This document shows, in pieces, positions 1 to 7,638 of a DNA stretch of 64,000 bases. The first letter of the stretch is position 1; each line of letters begins with the position of its first letter. The notes under the pieces are model-generated. The model was not told where the DNA came from, ran no database searches, and saw only the letters and a list, made by a program, of their open reading frames with translations. Both the position numbers and the translations under genes were made by a program. The DNA comes from Acetatifactor aquisgranensis (lineage in GTDB: Bacteria; Bacillota; Clostridia; Lachnospirales; Lachnospiraceae): the NCBI RefSeq assembly GCF_943193215.1, contig NZ_CALPDH010000006.1, positions 137,781 to 201,780 of the forward strand. The letters are read 5' to 3'.

Positions 1-194
1 TTATTATAAGCCGTCTGCCGCAGGCAAATCTTAACTGTCGGTTAAGAATGGGTTGATAATATATTAAGGCTGCTGCGGGTCACCGTCTTCCTGCCGGATC
101 AGCTCTTCCCTGGGGCTATCCGGTTCCGGCTCTCTCCCTTCCGCCTCTCCCACGAGGCGTCGGGTTACCCGGAAATTTTAACTGTTAAGCAGTA

Positions 195-231
195 TAAAAA
201 AAGCATGCCCGCTGTCACATCCCGGGCATGC
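195..231 (-). terminator. Rho-independent terminator of the carbonic anhydrase gene
   Basis: Perfect 9-bp arms GCATGCCCG (203-211) and CGGGCATGC (223-231) with an 11-nt loop. On the minus strand the hairpin is followed directly by a run of T. It lies about 55 bp after the carbonic anhydrase stop. Confidence 0.85.
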
Positions 232-284
232 TCCTCTTTCAACTTTTCTGTTCTGCCGCGGCAGTTCAAACGGCCGCCTTGATT

Positions 285-845
285 TTACTGCTCTTTAAAT
301 TCCACACGGCCGTCCTCGATATGGTAGACGGCGCCTATGGCTTTCAGGCCGGAGATGCGGATATTCTCCTGAATCTTCTTCACGCTGTTGTCCACGTTCA
401 GGCAGCAGGCCTTGTAATCGTCCTTCTCGCCTCCGATGGCGGCCATGATCTCATCCGTGATGGACTTGATGAAGCCCCCCGCGCCCCCGCCGATGGCTGC
501 GCCTACCGCGCCGCAGTGGGTGTGGCCCAGAACCACCACCAGGTTGCAGCCCAGATGATCCGCCGCGTACTCCACGCTGCCCAGCTGGTTGTCGTCCATG
601 ACATTTCCGGCTACCCGAATGGTGAACAGCTCGCCGATGCCCGCGGAGAAGATGCTCTCGGGAATCACGCGGGAGTCCGAACAGGTGACTACAATGGCGT
701 AGGGGTGCTGGCCGTTCTCACAGGTATCCTTACGAATCGCGGGGGAGATGTCCCCTGTGCCTGTGGAAGAGGTCAGGTATTTTTCATTTCCGCCCTGCAG
801 CTTCTTCAGCGCTTCCTCTGCGGAAATATTAGCTTGATGTGACAT
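285..845 (-). CDS. Beta-class carbonic anhydrase
   Basis: 186 residues, a normal length for a small bacterial beta-carbonic anhydrase, which interconverts CO2 and bicarbonate in the cytoplasm with a zinc ion. Visible zinc-site motifs: CSDSR at residues 55-59 (Cys55, with the Asp57/Arg59 dyad) and GHTHCG near 107-112 (His108, Cys111). These are the standard Cys-His-Cys ligands, so the enzyme looks intact. The ATG follows an AAGGAGG box at good spacing. It appears monocistronic, with its own terminator downstream. No signal peptide is seen. Confidence 0.93.
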   Translation of the reverse strand: MSHQANISAEEALKKLQGGNEKYLTSSTGTGDISPAIRKDTCENGQHPYAIVVTCSDSRVIPESIFSAGIGELFTIRVAGNVMDDNQLGSVEYAADHLGCNLVVVLGHTHCGAVGAAIGGGAGGFIKSITDEIMAAIGGEKDDYKACCLNVDNSVKKIQENIRISGLKAIGAVYHIEDGRVEFKEQ

Positions 846-1077
846 GGTACAATCCTCCTTTTTGTTAAAATTATAACATTCTGCCTGATGGTTGTCAAAG
901 CATTTCGCAACGGTTCAGACAGGGCTCACGGTTCAGGCAAGGCGCCAGCCGCTGCGCCCGAAACGCGGAAAATCTGCATTTGGGCGCCCACAGGCCTGGC
1001 GGCAGTCCCAGGGCGGCACACCGCTTTCGGGACAGGGTTTTGCCGGCATTGGTTACAGCCGGATAGCGGCGGGTGTC

Positions 1078-2469
1078 CTATGGGGCAGATAGACTCTGCC
1101 TGACCTCTTCTACGGAGGCATGGAACGGCGGATAGCCCGGCATATCTGTGCGACCCCTATTCCAATAAGACTCCCAGGCCCAGTAATCCACTCTAGGCTG
1201 ATTATTTTCTATCGGGAATTCCAGAGGATCGAACACCTCGAAACGAGTGTCTATCTCCTGATCTACCTGTCTGATTCTTCTTTCCATTTCGGCAGCCTCT
1301 TCCGCAGTCGGCTCTCTACCCATTTCTCCGCTGGCAAAAGGATCATCGGGATAGACAAAACTCACATAGTCCACTGCGTTTTCAAAATTGCTCTCACTCC
1401 ATCCAACCATGCCCAAATTGTGGCGGACATAGAGTGCACCTGTTGTCCTCTCCCGGTATACCGCTACTCCAACGGCAGCATATCCCAAATCACTCGTACC
1501 GCCTTGCTCCAATGGTATACGCTGCACTTCGGTGCCATCCCAGATTAGGGCCGTAAAGGTGAAATCATAGCGTGTACGTCCAGATTCTTCAAAAATGCCC
1601 TTTCCAAATATCAGCAAATCCTCTGTGCCGTCCCCGTTCAGATCCCCAAGCGCGGCGTACATGGCTTCTTCAGGGCTGTATGTATTCAGCGCTTCCAGAA
1701 GCGCTTCCCGGCGCTGGCGGTCCAGGATTCTGGCATTTTCTTCTTCTTTCTGCTGCTGCTCCAGCAACTCCTCTTTCTGCCGCTCCAGCTCCTCTATCAG
1801 GGCATCTATTTCGGCATTGCCCGCATCTGCAATCTCTTCCGCCACATACTCCGGAACATCATCAATGGTAAAGGACGAGACTGTGATGGAGCTGTCTTCC
1901 CCGGCATAGACAAGCTGCGCCGTCTCCCCGGCCTTTATCGTAGCTGTCTGCAGGATCTCGCCCTCCGGACTGGAAATCGTACATTCCACCTTTCCCTCCA
2001 GAAGATAGACATTCATATGCTGCGCATCCGGCGATTCCACAAAGCCGCAGGTGCCCCGGATGCCGACTACCATCGTAGAATTCCGGATGTCCATGGATTC
2101 GTCTTCTTCAAGGGGCTCGGCCACATTGAAGAAGAGACTGCCGGAATGAACCAGGACTTCCAGATATTTGCCCTCTTTTTGAATTTCCACCTGGCTTTGC
2201 GCGTCCATCTTGGCCAGCTTCGTATCGTCAAGGTTGATCCAGGCATAGCTCTCGGAGCGGGTGTCTACCTGATATCCGCTGTAGAGCTTCAGGCCCTCGA
2301 TAATCGAGACGCCCTTGCCATCCTTGTCCGCCACGGCCACTTCGCCCTGTGTCCTTAAAAGCTCAATGGTGGTCGCCGCCGTCCCGCCGCAGGCCGTGCA
2401 GGAAAGCAGAAAGGCTGCTGCCAGCAGGGCTGTGACGGCGCGGAAAAAGACATTGTTGTGATATTTCAT
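1078..2469 (-). CDS. FecR-domain lipoprotein with C-terminal calcium-loop region
   Basis: 463 residues. The N-terminus is a hydrophobic signal ending in a lipobox (LLSCTACGG, modified Cys about residue 27), so the protein should be a surface lipoprotein. Residues about 60-180 match a FecR-type beta domain, with the typical stretch on a fixed ligand or peptidoglycan-side scaffold (VVGIRGTCGFVE). A Glu/Gln-rich coiled coil follows at about 225-262. Then comes DLNGDGTEDLLIFG, an EF-hand/FG-GAP-like calcium loop, leading a C-terminal domain of unknown role. In Firmicutes FecR domains occur without TonB, so iron signalling should not be assumed. The function is unknown. Confidence 0.75.
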   Translation of the reverse strand: MKYHNNVFFRAVTALLAAAFLLSCTACGGTAATTIELLRTQGEVAVADKDGKGVSIIEGLKLYSGYQVDTRSESYAWINLDDTKLAKMDAQSQVEIQKEGKYLEVLVHSGSLFFNVAEPLEEDESMDIRNSTMVVGIRGTCGFVESPDAQHMNVYLLEGKVECTISSPEGEILQTATIKAGETAQLVYAGEDSSITVSSFTIDDVPEYVAEEIADAGNAEIDALIEELERQKEELLEQQQKEEENARILDRQRREALLEALNTYSPEEAMYAALGDLNGDGTEDLLIFGKGIFEESGRTRYDFTFTALIWDGTEVQRIPLEQGGTSDLGYAAVGVAVYRERTTGALYVRHNLGMVGWSESNFENAVDYVSFVYPDDPFASGEMGREPTAEEAAEMERRIRQVDQEIDTRFEVFDPLEFPIENNQPRVDYWAWESYWNRGRTDMPGYPPFHASVEEVRQSLSAP

Positions 2470-2614
2470 TTCTGTTTATTACTCCTTTGCATTCGTGTAT
2501 CCTCCCGGAGTCTCCAGGCCGCTTATCGTGCGGATTTTCGGAAGCCGTTCCTGCCGATTCCCCTGTTTTTCCAGGAACCTTTCTGACTTGCACCTGATTC
2601 CGCTTCCTGAAACC

Positions 2615-2652
2615 GCGGGAGTCCGGCCTGTTATGCCAGGTCCGGCTCCCGC
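2615..2652 (-). terminator. Strong GC hairpin between GH13 gene and lipoprotein gene
   Basis: Interrupted inverted repeat with outer arms GCGGGAG (2615-2621) and CTCCCGC (2646-2652) and inner CCGG/CCTG complementarity. It sits just after the amylase stop. There is no T-tract, so it may be a weak terminator or an mRNA-stabilising hairpin. Confidence 0.45.
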
Positions 2653-2660
2653 CGCATTTC

Positions 2661-4580
2661 TCAGCGGAAGCTCTTCACCCAGGCTATCAGGGAGTCATGG
2701 TACACGTTCTCCGTCACGTCCCTGCGCATCTGATCGGTAATGGGCCCGTTCTTTTCCATGATGGCCAGGATCGCCTCCTGCAGTCCGGCGATTTTTCCCT
2801 CCTCGAACACTTTCTTCACGGCCTCTTCCGCGGCGGCTTTTCCGTCCGCAGGGCCGTGTGCCGTCTCCTGCCCTGCCGCGCCTGCCAGGGCGGATTCTGC
2901 TGCCCCGGACGGCTCTGTCGCTTCGGCTTTCCCGCCGCAGGCCCCATCCCGGGTATTTTCCCCTGCGCCGGACGATTTCTGCGCTGTTTCCCCGAGGACA
3001 CCCTCTTTGCCGGATGCTTTCCCCCCGGCTTCCCATGCGGCCCTTTCTGTGCCGGCGCTGTTCTGCTGAGCCTCGTTTACCGCGGTGGATTCTTTCGCCG
3101 CTTCCCCGCCGGATACCTTCTGTCCGGCATCCTGAGCCGTCTCTCCGGCCCCGGGCTGCCCAGGGCTTTGAGCGGCAGTCTCCCCCGCTTCTTTATCGGA
3201 AGCGCCCTGGGGCAGATCCTCTGTCCACTCCCCGTTTTCCGGCACCCAGATCTCCCCGGAATTTGCCTTTACGTTCACGGCGATATGGCCTCCTGCCACG
3301 CTCACCCGCTGGCCGCTGAGCGCGCCGATATATTCCGCCGTGTTCCCCGCAGGCAGGGTCATCACATAGTCGCTGTCGTCATTGTTCACCGTGACCAGGA
3401 CGGACTCTCCATTACAGTTCCTGGAGAAAGCGTACTGGCGGTTGGTCAGCAGCAGCTCCTGATAGTCCCCGTAGGAAAGCGCCTTTATCTTCTGCCGCGC
3501 CTTGCCCAGCGCCGCAATCAGGCGGGTGCAGGCGTTCTTCTCCAGAGCGTCGCCGAAATCCGCCAGGGAGAGCGCAGGGCGCAGGGAATCATCGGAATAT
3601 CGTTCCTTTTTACCCTCTATTCCGAATTCCGAGCCATAATAGACAGAAGGCACGCCGGGCAGCGTGTACAGCAGCACATGTACCGGCGCGAAATGGGCCT
3701 TGTTGCTCAGCTTCGTGTAGATCCGCTCCACGTCATGGTTGTCCACGAAATTGTACAGCTTCAGCCCGTCTGGCCGGTTCCCTCCCATGCCGTAGAGACG
3801 CTTCACCGTATGGGCAATCTCGAAGTAATTGTGGTCGTTGTGCCCGGAGTACAGGGCCTTGTGCAGATGGTAATTGGTGACGGAGTGCAGCGTCCCCTCG
3901 TTGACCCAGCGGGTATAGTCCCCGTGGATGACCTCGCCCATGAGCCAGAACTCCGGCTTCACCTCGTCTGCCACACGGCGCAGCGCTTTCATATAATCGA
4001 AATCCAGCACATCCGCCGCGTCCAGCCTTATGCCGTCGATGTCGAACTCGCTGACCCAGAACCGCACTACATCGCAGATATAGTCCCTCACCGCGGGATT
4101 CTGCTGATTCAGCTTGGCCAGCAGGTCGTAGCCGCCCCAGTTCTCATAGGAAAAGCCGTCGTTGTACTGGTTGTTCCCCCAGAAGTTCACATTGCGGTAC
4201 CAGTCCTTATACGGGGAATTCTCCCGTTTCTCCCGGATGTCCTTAAAAGCGAAGAAGTCCCTCCCGGTGTGGTTGAACACGCCGTCCAGGATGACCCGGA
4301 TGCCCTGCCTGTGGCACTCCGCCACATAGTTCGTCAGATCCTCGTTGGTGCCCAGGCGGCTGTCCAGCTTTTTGTAATCCGTGGTCTCATATCCGTGCCC
4401 CACGGACTCGAACAGGGGCCCGATATAGATTGCGTTGCAGCCGATTTCCTTTATGTGCGCTATCCAGGGAATCAGGGTGTTCAGCCGGCGCACCGGCTCT
4501 GCATATGAATTTTCTTTCGGTGCCCCTGTAAGCCCCAGGGGGTAGATATGGTAAAATATTGCCTCGTCGTACCATGCCAT
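2661..4580 (-). CDS. GH13 alpha-amylase family protein with low-complexity C-terminal tail
   Basis: 639 residues from the ATG at 4580, chosen because AGGAGG lies 9 nt upstream; an ORF can be read back to 4637 without such a site. The first 460 residues are a GH13 barrel plus domain C: GVFNHTG (region I), DGIRLDAADVL (nucleophile Asp), WLMGEVIHGD (acid/base Glu) and FVDNHDVERI (transition-state Asp). It should hydrolyse alpha-1,4 glucans or maltodextrins. There is no signal peptide, so it acts inside the cell. Residues about 465-590 are a Gly/Ala/Glu/Ser-rich disordered linker, unusual for this enzyme, followed by a 45-residue helical end rich in Glu and Lys. Overlapping minus-strand frames in the tail stay open because of its GC-rich codon use. 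Confidence 0.88.
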   Translation of the reverse strand: MAWYDEAIFYHIYPLGLTGAPKENSYAEPVRRLNTLIPWIAHIKEIGCNAIYIGPLFESVGHGYETTDYKKLDSRLGTNEDLTNYVAECHRQGIRVILDGVFNHTGRDFFAFKDIREKRENSPYKDWYRNVNFWGNNQYNDGFSYENWGGYDLLAKLNQQNPAVRDYICDVVRFWVSEFDIDGIRLDAADVLDFDYMKALRRVADEVKPEFWLMGEVIHGDYTRWVNEGTLHSVTNYHLHKALYSGHNDHNYFEIAHTVKRLYGMGGNRPDGLKLYNFVDNHDVERIYTKLSNKAHFAPVHVLLYTLPGVPSVYYGSEFGIEGKKERYSDDSLRPALSLADFGDALEKNACTRLIAALGKARQKIKALSYGDYQELLLTNRQYAFSRNCNGESVLVTVNNDDSDYVMTLPAGNTAEYIGALSGQRVSVAGGHIAVNVKANSGEIWVPENGEWTEDLPQGASDKEAGETAAQSPGQPGAGETAQDAGQKVSGGEAAKESTAVNEAQQNSAGTERAAWEAGGKASGKEGVLGETAQKSSGAGENTRDGACGGKAEATEPSGAAESALAGAAGQETAHGPADGKAAAEEAVKKVFEEGKIAGLQEAILAIMEKNGPITDQMRRDVTENVYHDSLIAWVKSFR

Positions 4581-4598
4581 GTCGCGTTTCCTCCTATT

Positions 4599-4620
4599 CA
4601 GCTGCCGTTTGCGGCAGCTG
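4599..4620 (-). promoter_or_regulatory. Perfect 9-bp hairpin in the amylase 5-prime leader
   Basis: CAGCTGCCG (4599-4607), loop TTTG, CGGCAGCTG (4612-4620). It lies just upstream of the ribosome site of the GH13 gene, so it is either an operator palindrome or a leader hairpin. There is no T-tract on either strand. Confidence 0.4.
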
Positions 4621-4791
4621 ATGCTTTCTGCGGCCATTGCCGCATTTTCGTATTTCCTTTTCCAGTATAATCCGAATTCTCGAAATAGTCAACTCTTCAC
4701 GGCAATCCGCCGGCATGCAGGATGAATTTATGTTAATCTTTTATCTAAAATACGTCAATCTCTGGCACGTTTCAGCGCAGGGTTACAAAAT

Positions 4792-4825
4792 CTGTCATCA
4801 AACTGTAATCATTTTCTGTTATAAT
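4792..4825 (+). promoter_or_regulatory. Pho-box-like direct repeat and -10 of the first two-component operon
   Basis: CTGTCATCA (4792-4800) and CTGTAATCA (4803-4811) repeat with an 11-bp period. TATAAT lies at 4820-4825. The repeats take the place of a -35 box. This is the layout of an activated OmpR/PhoB-family promoter and probably means autoregulation of the regulator at 4938. Confidence 0.55.
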
Positions 4826-4937
4826 ATACTCATGGAAGAAGAAATTTGCCGCGATGTCCAAGCCGGGTCACTTGGCAAATTCCAGTAATTTTCAGTGTAA
4901 ATCATAAACAGATAATGAGATAAGGCGGAAACCGGAA

Positions 4938-5609
4938 ATGATTGAATTATGTTATGTGGAGGACAATCCAGATATCGCGGATACTGTAAAGCAATATCTG
5001 GCGCAGAAAGGCTTTCGCGTGACCGTATGCGCCACTCTTGCCCAGGCAAGGCAGACTCTGCAGGCCAATGTGCCCACGCTGGTGCTGCTCGACTGGAACA
5101 TGCCGGACGGCCGCGGGGACAGGCTGTGCCAGTGGATCCGCAGCCGCTGGAAAGAGCTGCCGGTGATATTCCTCACTGTCCGGGGAGACAGCGCGGATAT
5201 CGTCTCCGGCTTCAAAAGCGGCGCGGACGATTATGTGGTGAAGCCCTTTGAGCTGGAGGTGCTGTATTCCCGTATCCTGGCCCTGCTGCGCAGGACCAGA
5301 GACACAGCCGGGCAATATCTCTCCTGCGGCGGCATCGTCATCGACCGCAGCCGCATGACTGTCTCCTGCCAGGGAGAGGAAATCGGCCTGAGCATTTTGG
5401 AATACCAACTTCTTTTATACTTAATACAGAACAAGGGAAGAACCGTCACCAGAGAGAAAATCCTGGAACAGGTGTGGGACATGAACGGCAATTACGTAAA
5501 TGACAACACTCTGACCGTGACCATGAAGCGGCTGCGGGACAAGCTCTCCCAGCCGGCCTGCCTGAAGACGGTCAGGAGCGTGGGATACCGCATGGAGGAT
5601 ACCATATGA
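4938..5609 (+). CDS. OmpR-family response regulator
   Basis: 223 residues. The receiver domain carries the acidic pair near residues 8-9, phospho-acceptor Asp52 (LLDWNMPDG), Thr in FLTVRG and the conserved Lys in DDYVVKPFE. The C-terminal winged helix (about 128-220) ends in the usual VRSVGYRME. The kinase gene overlaps the stop by 4 bp and an ABC transporter follows, so this is a BceRS/BceAB-like set. Such sets sense and remove antimicrobial peptides; the ligand here cannot be told from sequence. Confidence 0.93.
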   Translation: MIELCYVEDNPDIADTVKQYLAQKGFRVTVCATLAQARQTLQANVPTLVLLDWNMPDGRGDRLCQWIRSRWKELPVIFLTVRGDSADIVSGFKSGADDYVVKPFELEVLYSRILALLRRTRDTAGQYLSCGGIVIDRSRMTVSCQGEEIGLSILEYQLLLYLIQNKGRTVTREKILEQVWDMNGNYVNDNTLTVTMKRLRDKLSQPACLKTVRSVGYRMEDTI

Positions 5610-6841
5610 GCGGCAGAAAAGACTTCTTACTCACTTTCGGGTTCATGCTCTGCGTCAGTCTGGTTTCCTGTGCCCTGACGGCCGCGCTCCTCTCCCGCCA
5701 CTACGGCAGGCTGCAGTTCGAGATGCTGGACGCCGTCTGCGGGGAAATGCTGGCACAGGCGCCGGAGTCCGAAAAAATAATCGCTTCCGCTTTAAAAGAA
5801 TACACCGCCCGGACCGGGGGCGGAGGCGCTGCGGACAACGACTCTGCGGGCAGCAATGCGGCAGACAGCAATGGCATAGCGCAAAAGGATTTTCTGTCCG
5901 AACTCGGATACCGTGCCGGGGACTTTACAGATACGCGTTCCCCGCGGAATTTCTTATTCCCATTGGCAGGGCTTCTGGCGGGAATCCTGCTCTTTCTCCT
6001 TACCTTTCTCTATCGGAACAAAAAAGAGGCTGCCCGCATCCAGGCTCTCGCGGCCTATCTGGAAGAGGTCAATATCGGGAATGCCCCGGTGCTTTCCGCC
6101 TCCGGAGAGGATGAATTTTCCAAGCTGGAGGATGAAATCTACAAGACCGTGACCTTTCTCTACCAGACCAGGGACGATGCAGTCCAGGCAAAGAACGCCT
6201 TCGCGGAAAACCTGTCCAATATCGCCCATCAGATCAAGACCCCCATCACCGCCATCTCCCTGTCTGTCCAGATGATGCGCCAGTCGCCCCATGACAGCCA
6301 GCTGGCCCAGGTGGAAAAACAGCTCCTGCGGCTGACCCGCCTGGAAGAGGCCCTGCTTGTCCTGTCACGAATCGATGCAGGCACATTGCCTTTTCAGAAG
6401 ACGGAAGTGGATGTCTTTACCCTGCTGGTCCTGGCCGCGGACAATCTGCGGGAACTGTTCGCCGGTTCCGGGACCTCCATCCATATCCCGGAACTGGGAG
6501 AGATGGCCGTCACCGCCGATCTGGACTGGACCATGGAGGCAGTCATGAATCTGATGAAAAACTGCATGGAGCATGCAAAAGGCGGAACCATCCACTGCTC
6601 CTATGCCCAGAATCCTCTGTACACGGAAATCCTGATCTGGGATGAGGGGGACGGTTTCCAGAAAGACGATATCCCATATCTTTTTAAACGATTCTACAGA
6701 GGCCGGAACGCCGGGGAGGGCGGCATCGGCATCGGGCTTGCCCTGTCAAAAGAAATCATCGAGCGCCAGAACGGAACCATACAGGCCGAAAACATGCCGG
6801 GCGGCGGCGCCCGTTTTGAAATTCGCTTCTACCGTCACTGA
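5606..6841 (+). CDS. Sensor histidine kinase
   Basis: 411 residues. One membrane helix at about 8-30, a 90-residue external part rich in Gly/Asp/Asn, and a second helix at about 116-136. The DHp helix has H208 in NIAHQIKTP. The ATPase domain has NLMKNCMEHA (N box), WDEGDGF (G1) and GIGIGLALS (G2). The extracellular loop is larger than in true BceS kinases. The ATG overlaps the regulator stop (ATGA), so the two are translationally coupled. Confidence 0.92.
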   Translation: MSGRKDFLLTFGFMLCVSLVSCALTAALLSRHYGRLQFEMLDAVCGEMLAQAPESEKIIASALKEYTARTGGGGAADNDSAGSNAADSNGIAQKDFLSELGYRAGDFTDTRSPRNFLFPLAGLLAGILLFLLTFLYRNKKEAARIQALAAYLEEVNIGNAPVLSASGEDEFSKLEDEIYKTVTFLYQTRDDAVQAKNAFAENLSNIAHQIKTPITAISLSVQMMRQSPHDSQLAQVEKQLLRLTRLEEALLVLSRIDAGTLPFQKTEVDVFTLLVLAADNLRELFAGSGTSIHIPELGEMAVTADLDWTMEAVMNLMKNCMEHAKGGTIHCSYAQNPLYTEILIWDEGDGFQKDDIPYLFKRFYRGRNAGEGGIGIGLALSKEIIERQNGTIQAENMPGGGARFEIRFYRH

Positions 6842-6883
6842 GCTGTAACTTTCGTTTGCTATACTGTATTTATGACCCGGTCA

Positions 6884-6933
6884 GCCAGGGGGCATTCCCC
6901 TGGCAATAGCACTGCAATAACGCTACTATTGCA
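6884..6933 (+). promoter_or_regulatory. Two inverted repeats between kinase and ABC genes
   Basis: GCCAGGGG (6884-6891) pairs with CCCCTGGC (6897-6904). TGCAATA (6913-6919) pairs with TATTGCA (6927-6933), which abuts the ABC ribosome site. Neither has a T-tract. They could attenuate, stabilise or start-gate the transporter mRNA, or be operators. Confidence 0.4.
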
Positions 6934-6952
6934 GGAAAGGAGACAACAGAAA

Positions 6953-7633
6953 ATGGAAATCTTAAAATGTGAAAGCGTCCGAAAGACTTACGGAGACCGC
7001 GGCAACCAGGTAGCCGCGCTGGACGGAATCGATCTGTCGGTAAGCAAGGGGGAATTCGTGGCAATCATAGGGGCCTCCGGCTCAGGCAAGTCCACCCTGC
7101 TGCATATCCTGGGCACCGTGGACAAGCCCACGAGCGGAAAGGTGACCATAGACGGCACTGACCTTGCGGGCCTAAATCCCACCCAGGCAGCGATTTTCCG
7201 CCGCAGAAAGGTAGGTCTGGTGTACCAATTCTACAACCTGATCCCCACCCTCACCGTGCGGAAGAATATCCTGATGCCCCTGGCTCTCGACAAGAAAAAG
7301 CCCAATCAGGAGTACTTTGACAAAGTGGTGGGCTCCCTGGGCCTCTCCGAGAAGCTCGATGCCCTGCCCAACCAGCTCTCGGGCGGCCAGCAGCAGAGGG
7401 TGGCCATCGCGCGCTCTCTGATCTACCGTCCGGCGCTGCTTTTAGCGGACGAGCCCACGGGAAACCTGGACCAGAAGAATTCCAGGGAGATCATCGACAT
7501 GCTGAAGCTCTCTAACCGCAATCTGGAACAGACCATCATTCTGATCACCCATGACGAAAAGGTGGCTCTGGAGGCAGAGCGCATCATCACCCTGAACGAT
7601 GGGCACATCGTCAGCGACGAAAAGCGGAGGTGA
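6953..7633 (+). CDS. MacB/BceA-type ABC transporter ATPase
   Basis: 226 residues from the ATG at 6953 (GAAAGGAG upstream); a longer reading to 6872 lacks a ribosome site. Walker A GASGSGKST, signature LSGGQQQRVA, Walker B LLLADEPTG and the H-loop ITHDEKVA are all present, so it should be active. It belongs to the family that drives FtsX-type permeases rather than ABC-2 exporters. It is followed at once by its permease gene. Confidence 0.92.
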   Translation: MEILKCESVRKTYGDRGNQVAALDGIDLSVSKGEFVAIIGASGSGKSTLLHILGTVDKPTSGKVTIDGTDLAGLNPTQAAIFRRRKVGLVYQFYNLIPTLTVRKNILMPLALDKKKPNQEYFDKVVGSLGLSEKLDALPNQLSGGQQQRVAIARSLIYRPALLLADEPTGNLDQKNSREIIDMLKLSNRNLEQTIILITHDEKVALEAERIITLNDGHIVSDEKRR

Positions 7634-7638
7634 AATCG

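Noticed and set aside
1..194. Possible C-terminal tail of a minus-strand protein (Glu/Pro-rich, ending about position 80)
   Set aside because: Only about 35 open codons without a start or recognised motif, and lying after the carbonic anhydrase terminator.
228..842. Long plus-strand ORF opposite the carbonic anhydrase
   Set aside because: Antisense shadow: the minus frame has all catalytic motifs, a ribosome site and a terminator.
846..1077. GC-rich inverted patterns (GGCGCC, GGGCGCC) after the lipoprotein gene
   Set aside because: No continuous stem and no T-tract; cannot be called a terminator.
2697..4508. 603-codon plus-strand ORF opposite the GH13 gene
   Set aside because: GC-rich antisense frame; His/Val/Pro-heavy composition, no motif and no ribosome site.
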